Positions 12,742 through 26,538 of a DNA stretch of 64,000 bases are shown here, piece after piece. The stretch lies in assembly GCA_012295275.1 (NCBI GenBank), contig CM022679.1:3070912-3134911 (forward strand), given 5' to 3'. Under the pieces are notes generated by a model. That model was not told where the DNA came from. It did not search any database and worked only from the letters and a program-made list of their open reading frames with translations. A program made the translations under genes and the position numbers. The DNA is from Chrysomallon squamiferum (lineage: Eukaryota > Mollusca > Gastropoda > Neomphalida > Peltospiridae). Position 1 is the first letter of the stretch; each line of letters opens with the position of its first letter.

Positions 12742-14833
12742 GGGGGACAAGGTTTGAGCGAGATAAAGAATTAGTCACGGATAGAGAGGTGGAGTCAAAT
12801 CGAACGGACACAGAAGACAAAGAAAAAAGTTAGATATGAATAGATGGAAAGTAAGAGAAATAGAGTCATGGATAAAGATACAAAATCATACAATATAAAC
12901 AAACAAAGAGGAATTAAGAGTAAGACAGATTCACAAACAGTTAGACAGACAGACACAACAAGGGAGAGAAAGAGAAAGGAAAAACGATTACGAGAAAAAT
13001 AAATAAAGAAAGAAAACAAAAAGGCACAATATAAAAATAAACAAAAACACACAGAGAATATATTAAGATTCAAGCGAAAATCTTTCCTTTGTAACAAATC
13101 AGATTCTTTACTAACTTAAACTAAGGCGGAAAATCCTATTACTGTTACGACAATACGTCATATCGTTATTACGCTACTGGTACTTCTACTACCATAAAGC
13201 TCCTATACAATTACAATAATGAGTACTGTGTACTACAGAACGTCTGAAGATGTCGTAATATCACGTAACAGGGAAGATGAAATAAAAACCGCCTTCGTAA
13301 ACACTGCCTTATGACTCTGAACAACCCGGTTTAACATGAGATCACTGAAATTGAAGAGAAATGTTAGTAATAGTTTCACAATGCTTTCATGACTGCAGTA
13401 GGTACACTTCTTTGTTTGCAGTTGAAGGCTTGGTCACGACAGTATTGTGAAATTTTTTATTATTTTTTTTTTTTATTATTATTATTATTTTTTTTTTATT
13501 ACAACAGGTATACAAGAACATTTATACGGTTTGCAGAAAACTGGTGTCAGACAAATATAGTCTCGTTCTTTACTGTTCATTGTTTATTTTATATTTTTAT
13601 GTATACGTTAAACCTTGGTCCACAAAACGAAAAAAAAAAAAAAAAAAAAAAACTGGGTAACTGCTGGAAAACAAGTTTGCTGGATATAATATAGTCTAGA
13701 ATCTCATTTATTATTATTATTATTATTACTTTTTTTTTATTTATTTACTTTATTTAATTATATTTCGGATTTGATTACAGTGTATCTTGGGTACAATTAT
13801 ATTTGTTACTGAATGATAATGTCTCGGGTATATTTATTTCATATATACTTCGTTCAAGTTGTACATCATAATTCTTACAACAAAAGAAATTAGATTAGAT
13901 TCGAAAGTATTGCAAAATAAAAATTAATTACAAATATTTTAATTAATTAATCCTTGTTTGGTTATGTTACGGAATAAAAGCTATAATTAAAAGCAAATGT
14001 CTTTTTTAATTATTTAAATTTTTATTTATCTACACGTGGATTTATGTTAGAATAAGATAGTTTGAAAAGATTAGTCTCTGAAATATTGCTGAAAATATTT
14101 GACTTAATAATTTTCTTGTTTTAAAGTAAATTATTTTTATTAACTTACTTAAACAACTTACTTTCCTGGATTTAATTTTTTTTTTTAAATTATTATATTA
14201 TGTTATATTATATTATATTATATTATATTATTTATTTTTGCTGTCTTCTTTCTCTCTCTGACTTATAAATATATACTGATTTGTTGTTTTTGTTGTTACT
14301 AAACTACTGTATCTTGAAATCAATGAAATAAAATTGTCGAAAGTCGTTTACGCCCGACACATTCAGTGTGCCCATGCTGATGAGAGTTTTTGCGTAGGTT
14401 ATCCTAATAAAAAATTCCTTCGTGTGTTAAACAAGACTGAACAACAACCGACTGTTTCTGCGTTGTTTCCGTTCTGTATTAATATACAAATAACTTTTAA
14501 TTTTATTAACGCAGATGTTTAAAATGTTTTTATCTTTGCCTAAAATGTGTCTATATTCAATATCTTTCGAGAAATATTTCACATCTTTGGCATTGCAGTA
14601 ATGTCGACATTATCAGGAATGTCTCCATTTCCCAGATATTAGAACACGTTCACAAATACCACGTCATCTCCAATAATACAAAATGCAAATGTCGTAAAAC
14701 GACCGTCTGTACATTCGCCAGTAAACACCAAGTTTTCACCAGCTGCTGTAGATTCCAAGTTTATGAACATAATAATTTACTTTGAATGTCAGATAATGTT
14801 TGTTTCTTTGCAATTTTTATTTTATTTTATTTG

Positions 14834-14836
<3 letters not shown>

Positions 14837-14917
<81 letters not shown>
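14837..14917. repeat. (CT)n microsatellite
   Basis: Uninterrupted run of about 40 CT units. Confidence 0.95.
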
Positions 14918-14920
<3 letters not shown>

Positions 14921-15147
14921 TGTGGGGGTGATGGTGGTGGGTGTATATGTGTGTTTTTATTATTTTTTATAATTTATCTGTACCCGAATTTGTATTATAA
15001 AATGGCATAGCTTGTGTTAATATTAATAAATAAACAGAGAGAAAATTGCAACCACTATTTAAATTTAAAGTATTCAACAGTTTCTGCGAAATAAACTGTT
15101 CTGATACTTTGTGAATTTTTTGTTATTTATTTATTTATTTATTATTG

Positions 15148-15181
<34 letters not shown>

Positions 15182-16446
15182 CTGTGTATAATGCTTTCTT
15201 TAGTATTTTCATATCTAAACGCTTTCGATAAATTCGAGCTTTTAATAATTTACTTTATTTTATTATTATTAAATTTATTTTTTTGTACTTAGGTATTCTT
15301 CTTTCATTGTCTCTCAGATCTGTTGTCATACACATGACGCCAGGTAACCATAGATCAAGAATATGACCAGTGTGTCGTTAAAATAATAATTTTAAAAAAT
15401 AATTAAAAAAAAAGTCTGGATGTAGCAGCTGCTTGTATCAGAATTTTTGCACACGAGAAAAACGTTTGAACCTCTTACATGCAATCATCTAATCAATTCA
15501 ATAAAACTGCATTATAAGTGTCTTCTTAAATGGTTTCTTTTACTAATATACGTATCTTGTACATATGTGTGTGTTTGTGTGAATACTGCCATTTATTATG
15601 AACTGCAGGTTCCATTGTCCGGCAAGCGTGTAACCGAAGATTAATAGCATTTCTAGATTTTCCGGTTTCCTTGACCAAGGCATACTAATCATGTACTTCA
15701 CAATATAAAAATAAACAATGAAAGTTAAAGATTTTCTGGTATTTCGGATTTTCTAGAAGCCGGATAAATGATCTGTATCATATTTCAGTATTTGTCAGGG
15801 CCAGTTATTCATAAAGCTCAAGTCTAGATACCCGTTAATATATATCTCCCAGGCTTTCGGGTATTTCTGGACACCCTGGGGCCCTTCAGTCTTTCACCCC
15901 ACTACAGCAGGTAAATAGTGCCTTAGTTAAAATATACACACATACATGCTGTAATACGAAATATTTGAATTTAAAAAGTTGACAGTAACAGTCACACAGA
16001 CAAATATAAATAATGTGCTTCCTACGATGCATGCTTACGTGACTGGGTGGATTTGACTCGTCCACTTACACCCCAGACACTAACCAATTCAACACACGGA
16101 GCACTGCATAAATTACAGATGAAATCCCCGTCCCAGAGGATTCTGAACTTCTAGTTTCATACCAGACAGATTCTAAAAGAGAAAACACTCTATCGCCGTG
16201 ATAAACTATTATACCTTATTATTATTTATTTATTTATTTTTTTTTTTTTATTTTTTTAAAATCAACAACAACTGATATTTTATGTGTATGTTCTGTTAGC
16301 ACACATATTTGATGACTACGTTAGCCAGAACGACAAACAGCTAAACTCTAGGGAGTGATGATATTACAGTTTGAGGAGTGCACAACATGAAACTCATACT
16401 TGAAAAATGAGTACTACAGAATATATATTTTGAATAACATAGCTCG

Positions 16447-16604
16447 TTGTATTGTATTATATTATATTATATTATATTATATTATAATAATCTATCTATA
16501 TAGATAAGATAATATAATATAATATAATATAATATAATATAATATAATATAATATAATATAATATAATATAATATAATATAACATAACATAACATAACAT
16601 AATA
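16447..16604. repeat. inverted pentanucleotide array (ATTAT)n / (ATAAT)n
   Basis: A TATTA array at about 16450-16488 meets its own reverse complement, a TAATA array at about 16510-16580. The centre TCTATCTATATAGATAAGA is itself near-palindromic. The whole can fold as one long AT hairpin or cruciform. Confidence 0.85.
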
Positions 16605-17297
16605 TACCGAGCTATTATATTCAAAATACTTCATTCCAACTCCATATAACAGCGTATTCTTTTTTGGTCAGAAGCAAAGGAAAGTTTATGACTCTTCTCT
16701 AGCGCCCATCTTTGATGAACACGTTTTCGTGTACTAGCTTGAGGGAAAACTCAAGGCAAAAATTGTCGAGATTCGATCTTGAATTCGGAAAATAAATCGA
16801 GCAGTGTTATCCAAAAGAATTTATTAATAAAAGAAAAGAACAAATCAGTAATGAAACAAACAACAGAAACAGAAACAAAATCAATTAATTAATAAGTTAG
16901 TTAATTGAATAAAATCTAGTGGAAAAAAATAAAGCACAAATAACTATTACATATTTAAATAAATAGATAAACAATGAATAATAATAATAAAGCAATCATA
17001 ATCTTGTACAAAATATTATTTCAGTTATATAGTTAAATTTTTGTGCTGATGACGTTAAAGTTACTGTTAGTGCTAATTCTATAGGGTAAATAAAAAAAAA
17101 AAAAAAAAAAAATACAGAATAGTCATCGGAAAGATTAATGTGACGGTGACTACAAAGTACCAAAATAGCCACAGTTGCTTTGTGACGATTTGTTATTAAC
17201 ACTTCACCCCATCGATCGGACAATTACGTTTCTTGTCGCTGCACTTCGTAGTTCCGAGTGTACATCCGAATAAACCCGAACACTAGCGCACTCACCG

Positions 17298-17339
17298 TGA
17301 CGTCAAGGGATTTTCCCGAGTAGATTCATTGATGAGTCA
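17298..17339 (+). promoter_or_regulatory. CRE, kappaB and AP-1 cluster upstream of MAP2K4
   Basis: Within 42 bp: TGACGTCA (17298-17305), GGGATTTTCCC (17307-17317) and TGAGTCA (17333-17339). They are perfect matches to CREB/ATF, Rel/NF-kappaB and AP-1 consensus sites. The cluster ends about 170 bp before the MAP2K4 start codon, followed by GC-rich sequence at 17455-17480. Function is inferred from motif identity and position. Confidence 0.55.
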
Positions 17340-17511
17340 TCCAAAAGAAACGAACATCAGTACCCAATCATATTTCCTATAGACTCAGCACACGGCGGGT
17401 TGTTTTATGAAGACAGCTACTTCTTGAGGGACCAAACACCACACCCGTCAAAGATACCGCCCGGGCGGTCGGGCGCTATCTACCCTCACAATTTTGAGGC
17501 GAAATTTCAAG

Positions 17512-17974
17512 ATGGCGGCCCCGAAAAGGCCTGGTGACAGTCAAGGTAGATTTGAGAATTTCTGTTGGGAATCCATGAGGTGTTCCAACTATTTTTGATC
17601 AGTGACTCATGTTGTTGCGTGTTTTCTTTTGAATTCGGTATTAGGCTGGTGAATAGCTATATATTCATTTTAAAACACTGGGAATTATTTATTATTTTAA
17701 CAGCAGTGAATGAACAATAACAAAGTAAAAATGTAAAATTTTGGAATGAAGAAGAACAAGCATTTCTAGATTAAAATATGAGATTTAGCACTTAAGTTGC
17801 AAAAAATATTAAGAGTATATTTAATATATATATAATTCATGACAGATCATCTTTTGCTAACAGTATAGTATATTTGCACTAATATTTTCTGGGATCCAAA
17901 CAATGACAAAGGGTTTTGATCACCAACTCAGAAATTAAATGACTTAAAATGTATACAGTATGGTGGATGAAAGA

Positions 17975-18005
<31 letters not shown>

Positions 18006-21000
18006 TAGTCATGCATTCAGTTAGAAAAATAAATTGCTTCATAACCTATTATTAGTAACAAATGCTTCATAAGAGATGGAAGAATTTTCCTGAACTGTTA
18101 TTTTGTTATTTAAAAATATTTTTGACTTTGCTAATGCTGTTTTAAAATATATTTTATGACAGTTAATGTCTTTAAAAATGTCCCACCCATTTTGGATATC
18201 ATACTATACTGACCTCATTTTGTTTAATTTTGTTCAACAAGAACTTAGATTTCTGCCAGCATAAAGCCATAATAACTATAATAGTCTTAACTCATGTTTG
18301 AATTATTGCTTTTTTATGTCAACAGAGAGAATTTAAGTCTTCAATGAATGTTATTAAGTTTATATGTTGTTTAGTTAATACTGTGCAACTTCTACAAATT
18401 AAAAAAGAATAATTTTTTATATTATGTTTATTGTATATTTTTATTATTATTTTGAAAAAAGTGTATAAATGAAGTGTTAAAAATGTTATGATTGGAATAT
18501 ATTTTACACCTACTGTATATAGTTTTAATATTTAAATTATGTTGACTGATAATAAGTGTTTTTTTGCTTCTAGTTTTGAGATGGATATTAGTTCAGATTA
18601 TTATGTTAACTTAATATATGTATGTATAAAAAATTGTTTTTATTGTTTTAACTGGTGCACCAATTTTATTGGTCTAACCAAATCTTTTTCAGTTTGACTC
18701 CATAAGTATATAATACTCTTAATAAGTAAACTTTTTCATAATTGATAATTTCATAATCGCTGCTTTCATAGACCTTTTGAAAATACAAGCTTATGAATGT
18801 TTTTATATGCATTTTGTATCATTTTGCTGAATTCTTGGCTTTGTCATTAATCATATTGGTGTGTGAACATCAAATCTTTTCTTCATTTCGTGGGTTTGTT
18901 GGGGCATCATTACTCATCTCTTTCATTCGTTGATTGTACCCTATTCAGATAAAGAGCGTAGGCAGAGAATTGTTGGACTAGGCTGCTTGCGAACACGTAA
19001 CAATGATGCCAGCCTGGCAGCACCTAAACTGTCTTCAGGTATGGCAGTCACAGATTTGATTAAAAACCAACCAGTTTTAAAAAAAATTGTTTTACTTACA
19101 TGTTCACGTTTGTGCAATTACTTTTAGCTAAAGTCAAAAAGTATTTCATTATTTGTGATTGAAATTAAAAATAATACAGGCTGAAACTCTTTAGATCATT
19201 ACTCACAGAATTCCCCATGTTCGAAATATTACTGTGAATATCATTTTGACAGTTAACTGGTAAAAAAAATCTAAATTTCAGAGAGCTATAAATATTCACT
19301 GATATTAAATGTACATTGTTGTTCATTATAAAACTTATCTGAAAAGCAGTGAAATCCTAACCTTTTTTTTTTGAGCAGTTAAATTGTGATATAATATTAT
19401 TACATTTTATTTTATGTACAGAATTATTGAAAACTATATAAATTCTTTATGAAATATTTAAATAGATTTCATGTTTATACATGGATCCTGTTCTCAAGTT
19501 ATCTTCTTGTATTCCAAAATTCAGTCCCAAGCAGTTTTCATTTTATCTTTAAGGGATCCTCAATTTCTGTTAATATATTTCATTAATGAAACAGTATAGA
19601 TAGGACTGATTTTACATATTTTGAAAATTTGTACAGCTGTATCGAGTTTATCAAACTATGCCAATGTAAAATGTTTATTGCTGCCTTTGAATTGAAAACT
19701 GCTTTTGACTTTATTCATTCTAAGTAGAGTTGAAAAATTTGTTTATGTTTATAACAATAAACTGAGAGTAGACAATCATCATAAAGGAAATAATTGTTGT
19801 GTTGAGATATGAAGTTTTCAAGATTCTTTAGGTATTTTGCAACGTGGTTCAGCCTGTATTATTATTACTGAACATTTCTCATTTATTGTTCTATTTTACT
19901 TTTTACCTTATTCATGATACATCAGATTAATTATACCAAAACTGGTTCAACTGTTATTTGTTTATATTACATGAAGAAAATTAAATATTTGTATAAATAT
20001 GCATGCTTGTATTTATATAGCTATTCTCTTTTAAATATCATCTTTTGAGGTGTGGCATCATTTTTCAAAACAAATATATTAGCTTGTCATCACCATTGAT
20101 TGTCAGTTTACATATATATATTTTGTAGCAATTAGCTGCAATTAGCTGCTAAGAGCATTAGCTTCTGCTTTTCTTAGTGCTAAGTCTGAAAGTCTCTGTA
20201 TGGTGTTAACACTTTCATTACTTTCTTTTTTAGCACTGAGACGTCAAGGATTAAGATTACAGTTCAATTCAGATTTTTCAAATAATTCTTCACCATCTCT
20301 GGCTGACATGGGCCATACAACACAGATGTAAGTATTTATATTTTTTATTTAAATATTTTAAAAGACCCCTCCCCTACAAAATAAATTACTTGTTAATATT
20401 CTCACCTTGTTTACTGAAGTCAGAAAAAAGAGAAGAATTACTTCAAATTCGTTAATACATTCCTTGAGAAAATAATTAGCTCTTTATTGTCACTGGAGTC
20501 AAAAACTACAGAATCAAGACCTCCCTTGTTGATTGGACCTGTTTAGTTAATGTATTAACAACATTAGTGTTGACTTACAGTTACAAAATATTTCAGTGTA
20601 TATATGATCAGTTCAGTTCAATGAAATTGTTTTTCTCTGCAGAGAAAGACTGCGGTCTAGAGGTATAGACAAATCAAGTAGTGGAACACTGCAGATCTCA
20701 CCACAGCAGGTATTTTACAAATAAATATTTTTACAAAATATTCTATTACTAGTACACGTATTTTTGTATTTAAATTTACTTTTTGCAGTTAGTACTTCAT
20801 TCTCATAAATGACTGTAAATGTAATCTTTAAAGATAACTTTGTTGCATTACATTATGATTTGTGATGTAAACTTTCTCGCTGGAGGAATAAAAAAGTAAA
20901 GAAGAGCTTCAAACAAAGTGTAACTGCTGTGTTTTCAGTTTATTAAATAGTGTATATAAAAAAACAAATGGTTTAGTATAGTCTGTGGTATTGTGACAAA

Positions 21001-24000
21001 ATGATTTTTCTCTCAAACTTATTAAAAAATCACAAATCAACTTAACATGATGGTGTAGTGATATCATCGGTCTTTTAATCTATAATTAATTTTGTTGTTG
21101 TTCATTACTTGCCTTCATTAACACTAAATTATATTTATGTTCTTTTTTTTCTATTCTTTTTTTTCTCAGAAATTTGATTTCACTGCAGAAGATTTAACAG
21201 ATCTAGGAGAGATTGGTCGTGGAAATTACGGAACGGTGAACAAAATGTTACATGAAGCCAGTGGTTTGGTCATGGCTGTTAAAGTAAGTTAACCTTACTC
21301 TGCTTTTAACAAATCAAGGTCCTTTCTCCTTTCTGTTTGCTTTCCCTGTCCAGGTTCAGATAATTTATTTGGAAGTCATAATCAAGAGTTTCTATGATTT
21401 CTTTATTACATTCAAGGAACTGATTCACAAATCTTACAGTAGGCCACTGAAAATAGTTGCAATGATATGTTTTTAAACTGGCTATGACTCTTTTTCAGAA
21501 ACTAAGAATTTAGATTTTTGTGCTTATGCTGTAATTTTCCTAATAATAACTAGATCTATATTAAGAAACAAATGTCTAAACTATCGTAGAATTAAAAAAA
21601 CAACTAAAAAAACCTTTCAAAACTTTGTTTTGAACTGAAACGTAAATGAAGCTGTATACACAGTGATTATATTAATCATATGTTTGTTATTTTTCCATTT
21701 TCAGAGAATCCGATCAACTGTTGAAGAGAAAGAACAACGTCAGCTGTTGATGGATCTTGATGTGGTGATGCGAGCCAACGATTGCAAATATATTGTACAT
21801 TTTTATGGTGCTCTTTTTAAAGAGGTAGATTATTTGTTTTCCTATTTCTTATTTAAAACTGTCACATTTTAAAACTGTCACATTTATTTTTCCATTCTGA
21901 TATTCTTTCACAAAACAGATAATTTAAAAAAAAAATTTTGTTTAAAAGAACAGTGAAATCTTCTTCTTTTTCAGATAATTTAAAAAAAGAAGGAGTTTAC
22001 TGTCTCTAAAGGACAAATTTGATTATGTACAGATTTAAATATTTTCATTTAAAATGATAAAAACATGATAAAATGATTTAACAAGGAACTATGTAAGTTT
22101 TAGTCTTTGGGATATTGGATGATTTGTTTTAGCATTTGGATTCTACAGAGTGATAATTTTGTTTTTACCTGTATGGATTTTGAATGTTTATTTGTTCTGT
22201 TGTTTCAGGGTGACTGTTGGATATGTATGGAACTAATGGATATTTCCTGTGATAAGCTGTATAAATTTGTCTATGGAGAATTACAAAGTTCAATACCAGA
22301 AGAAATTTTAGGAAAAATAGCAGTTGCAGTAAGCTATATTTTCTTACGCTTTCAAATATAAACCTATATCCATACATGCATGCACATGAGTAAAAACATT
22401 GGCAGTAACATTTATTATTATCTAATATACATTTCATAAATAATGTGTATAAATAAGTACTTAAATGGTTTTTGTTTCTTAAATTACTTCTCTTTTTATT
22501 AGTATTTTTAAAACAATTTTTTTTTTTTTAACTATATTCACCTACATGGTTTTGTTGTAAGATCATACTTTTAGTAGAAAAACATTTCATTTTTATTTAT
22601 TTAACAAGTGAAAAATAAAATGACTGTTATGATTTTGTAATTATGTTGTAATTGTTGGTTTTCAAATTTAAATTGTATTGGTGGATAAATTTCTTTATTT
22701 TTCATTTCAGACTGTAAAAGCATTAAATCATTTAAAAGAAAAATTAAAAATTATTCATAGAGGTAAGAATTATTTTTAATTTATATCATTTAAGTATTTT
22801 CCTTTAAGCATGTGAATTAAAAAATTGCCATTTGTAGTGTATAAGTTGACTTTGATTGTCAGTAATTATAATAATAATGTGAGAGAAAAAATAATATAAA
22901 AATAAAATTAAACAATAAGAAGAAATAGTGTTCTGGATATGATAGGAATTTTTTAAAAAGGCATACTTATTTGCTGGTTAAAACTTATAAATAATGTATC
23001 ATAAAATAAATATTTGATGGCTTGAACTAAAATCCTAAAGAATAATCTGTTCTTATGCATGGAAATAAATTATTTGTATAATTTATAACAGAGTGGATGA
23101 AATTAAGAAAATATGTCAGAATGTTCTGTTTGTAATTACAAATTTGGTTTAGTAACTCCATACATGTTTCAATAAGTCTCCAGTATCATTTTGTTGTAAA
23201 ATATTACTAGAACCAGAAATAAAAACAGATTGTTTGAATCTTGCAATTGCTGGGGTGGGTATTTATTAAATTCTTTGAAGAAACTTTCTGTTTTGTGAGA
23301 TAAAATTTCAGTTTTAAAATTACGGTGGTTTTTTTTTTCTCCTTTTTGACAGATGTTAAGCCTTCCAATATTCTGCTGGACAGAAAAGGAAATATCAAAC
23401 TGTGTGACTTTGGTATCAGTGGGCAGCTTGTTGACTCTATAGCAAAGAGCAGAGATGCTGGCTGCCGGCCGTACATGGCAGTAAGTTGTTATAATGTTGA
23501 ATCAGGAAATGTTTTTTAAAATCTAATAATGTTTTACCTTTTACAGAACGAATGTTGTCTTTTCTGAATGGCATATTTGTAAATTATATCTTTACTGATT
23601 ACTGGATTAATAAATTAAGATTGGTGATATTTTTAAACATCTGTATCGTTATTTTTTTTTAATGTATTTCAGCCAGAAAGAATAGACCCAAAAGCATCTC
23701 ACAGAGGTTATGATGTAAGGTCAGATGTATGGTCTTTAGGCATTACTTTGGTGAGTTACCTCCCTTACGTGTAAAAATATTATATTTAAATATAAAATTT
23801 ATTTATTTATTTATTTATTTTTACAATACAGAATACATTTTTTTCTCTGGTTATGACTTTCTCTATAATCTGACAGATATCTTAACTCTGTTGACACTAT
23901 ACTTTTTTTTTTAAATTTGTTTTTTTTATCACTGATGAAAAAATCGTTTTAAAGATTCTTTGTCAATCTATCTGTACTTTTATCCCTTTATAAAGTGATG

Positions 24001-25616
24001 TCATAAAACAAGATATAATGAAAGCATATGTAAATTGATAATCTGACAATATTTAATTTTATACTTTATTATGTTTAAAAATTTAGACTTATTGCTTCAA
24101 CATAAGTATACTTTCAACATGATATATAAAGTCAAGTATTTGACATACTATTTCACAATCTTTTTTTTTATAATTATTTTTTTCTCTGAATTTGATGCAT
24201 TACTGTGCACACAGAATTTTTTTTTATATATGCATGCATTTGATATATTATTTTTCAGATAAAAAAATTTGAAAGATAAAATAATAATAATAATAATAAT
24301 AATACCAGCAATATTATTAGTAGTAGTGGTAACAATGAAAAAAAATGCTGATCATGTTTATCTGTTAATTTAAAATAAATATAGATGGAGCTAGCAACAG
24401 GAAAATTCCCCTATCCCAAATGGACAAGTGTTTTCGAGCAGTTAACACAAGGTTGTTCAGGGTCCACCACCCAAACTGCCAAAAGAAGGATTTTCTGATG
24501 ACTTTCATGATTTCCTCAGTACTTGGTGAGTTTGAAACTAATTTTTATTAAATGTAATCTTACCTGTTAATTCTTAGAATTTTATATAATTTATTTTTAT
24601 TTAAAATTTTAATTTCTTAATTTATTTTTCATAATGTTTCCAGTTTGTTAAACTTTTACCATTTTAAAATAATTTTCTATATTCTTATTTCATTCATATG
24701 TTATTTACTGTAGGTGTTTTTGAAATTTGTCACATTTGTTGCATTGTGCATTATTAGCTTTTTATTAACAAAGACTTATTTTATTTTCTGAAATTCTAAG
24801 GTTATGGCATTTTTATAAATTATGAAATATTTTCTTATTTCTGAAATCACATTTTTAATTTTTGTCTGGTAGTTTAACAAAAGAAGAGCGACAACGACCA
24901 AAATATACCAAATTGTTGGTAAGTAATGAACCTATTAATAATGTAGAACTTCCCTTACCTGAAATGGTTGAAACCAGAAATGTCTTTTTCAGAATGTTTT
25001 GAATTTTTGAATAATGAGATAATCTGAGAATATGATGTAAATCTAAACAATATTAACTTATATTTCATATGAAACTTGTACAGATAGTCTGCATAGATTT
25101 TTATATAATAATTTTTAATAATTTTGAGCATGAAGTAAAGTTTGTGTACACTAAAATATCAGAAAACTGTAAGATAGGCCATTTTGGCTGCTTGTGAAAA
25201 AAAGTTTCATATTTAAGAATTTTGGATATGAAGTCCTCATCTTGTATAGTTTGTTATAGAGGTAATTTCTGTCTGGAGCATCTTTAGTGTTTGTTGTTGT
25301 TTTGATTTCCCATTTTTGCACAGTGATTACCATTGGTACAGAATCCATAGTTAATACAGAGTCCATAATGTATGAAATCATGTTTTCATGAGACCAGTAC
25401 AAAATCTGGATTTTTATCTGTTTTGTACATTCATTTTTATTTTATTTAATTTATTTATTTAATTTTTTTCTTCATTTTTTTCTTCATTTTTTTCAGGAGC
25501 ACCAATTTGTGAAGAGATTTGAGGAAACTGTGGTAGATGTGAGTTCATACATTGACAAAATTCTTGACCAAATACCATATTCTCCACTCAAAGAACAGGA
25601 ACGGCCGTTGTCATAA
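17512..25616 (+). CDS. MAP2K4: MAP2K4 (MKK4), dual-specificity MAP kinase kinase, 13 exons
   Basis: JNK/p38-activating kinase kinase. Exons: 17512-17545, 18949-19038, 20234-20327, 20643-20709, 21170-21283, 21705-21824, 22209-22328, 22711-22762, 23353-23480, 23673-23750, 24385-24525, 24873-24918, 25497-25616. All introns are GT-AG and all phases agree. One extra G at 24451/24452 is the exception. Leaving it out gives 400 residues; human MKK4 has 399. Seen: MAPK-docking motif RRQGLRLQF (44-52); glycine loop GRGNYGTV (111-118); catalytic Lys133; HRD 229-231 with DVKPSN; DFG 249-251; activation loop [17 protein letters not shown] (Ser259 and Ser263, the second being Thr in human); APE 273-275; C-terminal region [20 protein letters not shown], matching the DVD docking site for upstream MAP3Ks. 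The start ATGGCGGCC has a strong context. Read literally, the extra base stops translation at TGA 16 codons after Gln321. Cytosol/nucleus by family. Confidence 0.95.
24451..24452 (+). other. one-base frame disruption in MAP2K4 exon 11
   Basis: After ...CAG TTA ACA CAA the sequence is GGTTGTTCAGGG. Family alignment requires GTT GTT CAG (Val-Val-Gln), so one of the two Gs is surplus. With it, the frame hits TGA at 24497-24499. Without it, the exon reads through and joins exon 12 in phase. An assembly indel is the most likely cause, because everything else in the gene is intact. Confidence 0.8.
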
Positions 25617-26502
25617 CAACACGAGGTGCTATGAGCAATTAAGAAATGATGTATATATTATTCTTGCAGCATTGTGATATTTCCATGTTTTCGCAACATG
25701 CCAAGGAATTTTTTTCATCGACTAATTCGGAAAAAAAGAAACAGGAAGTGTTGCTAAGTAGGTTGATTAAAAAGAGTGATTTCTGCTTTTTGTTTTCTTT
25801 TTCAGAAGCGAAATTTGATCAGTATGTTGGTAATGGAATGATTTCTCTTTTTTGGTTTGTTTTCAGTTTGTGTCTGATGCCATGTTACTAAGTATCTTAG
25901 ATTTGTTAGTAAATACCCTTTTGTTAGATTAAAATAAGTAACGGTAACGATAATTTTATGTAATAAATTTAGAAAGAGATGTCTGATAGGAATAACATTT
26001 GTCACTTTAGAGAAATTGGGTATGACACTGCAGAAAATGTATGTTTTAACGAAAATAATAACTACTCAACAGAACATTTAATGGGAAATATTTAAATGAA
26101 AACTGAGAGTTATGTTGTTAAAATGGTGTTGTTAAAGTGGAGTGGGGACAGAAGGAGATAAATAACAGTTTGTGAAATGTTTGATATAGTTTGACTTACA
26201 ATAGTAATAATGTTAATAATAATTTGATTCATGATAAAAAACCAGTATATGTTCAGTGTGGTTCAGAAGTGTTCAGAAGTACAGAAATTGTTGAAAATAC
26301 TTGCTCATCTTATGAAATCTTATATAGAATCATGTACTGTGTGTGTGTGTGTGTGTGCACACATGCAAACACATGTGTGCTTGTACACACACAGATAGAT
26401 GAAAATACACATTTATGAACATGAAATTGACAGATTTATGTAATAGAGGTAATCTGATATCTATATCCAGTAGTAAGTATTCATTTTATCATCAAGTTAG
26501 GG

Positions 26503-26538
<36 letters not shown>

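Larger units (their letters stand above)
10661..17290. other. intergenic region between two divergent promoters
   Basis: No convincing exon. It holds an (AT)n run, a GATATA hexanucleotide array, (GA)n and (CT)n runs, and an ATTAT/ATAAT palindrome. A minus-strand open frame at 12158-12511 (117 codons) has no motif I recognise. The flanking genes point away from each other. Confidence 0.6.

Noticed and set aside
15600-15780. TTTCTAGATTTTCCGGTTTC and GATTTTCTAGAAGCCGGATA blocks resembling transposon ends
   Set aside because: No clean inverted repeat, target duplication or coding remnant could be defined.
16021-16200. Higher-complexity block suggestive of a SINE
   Set aside because: No A/B box or tail recognised.
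16996-17223. 75-codon minus-strand open frame near the MAP2K4 promoter
   Set aside because: Contains a poly-Phe stretch from a poly-A run and no motif.
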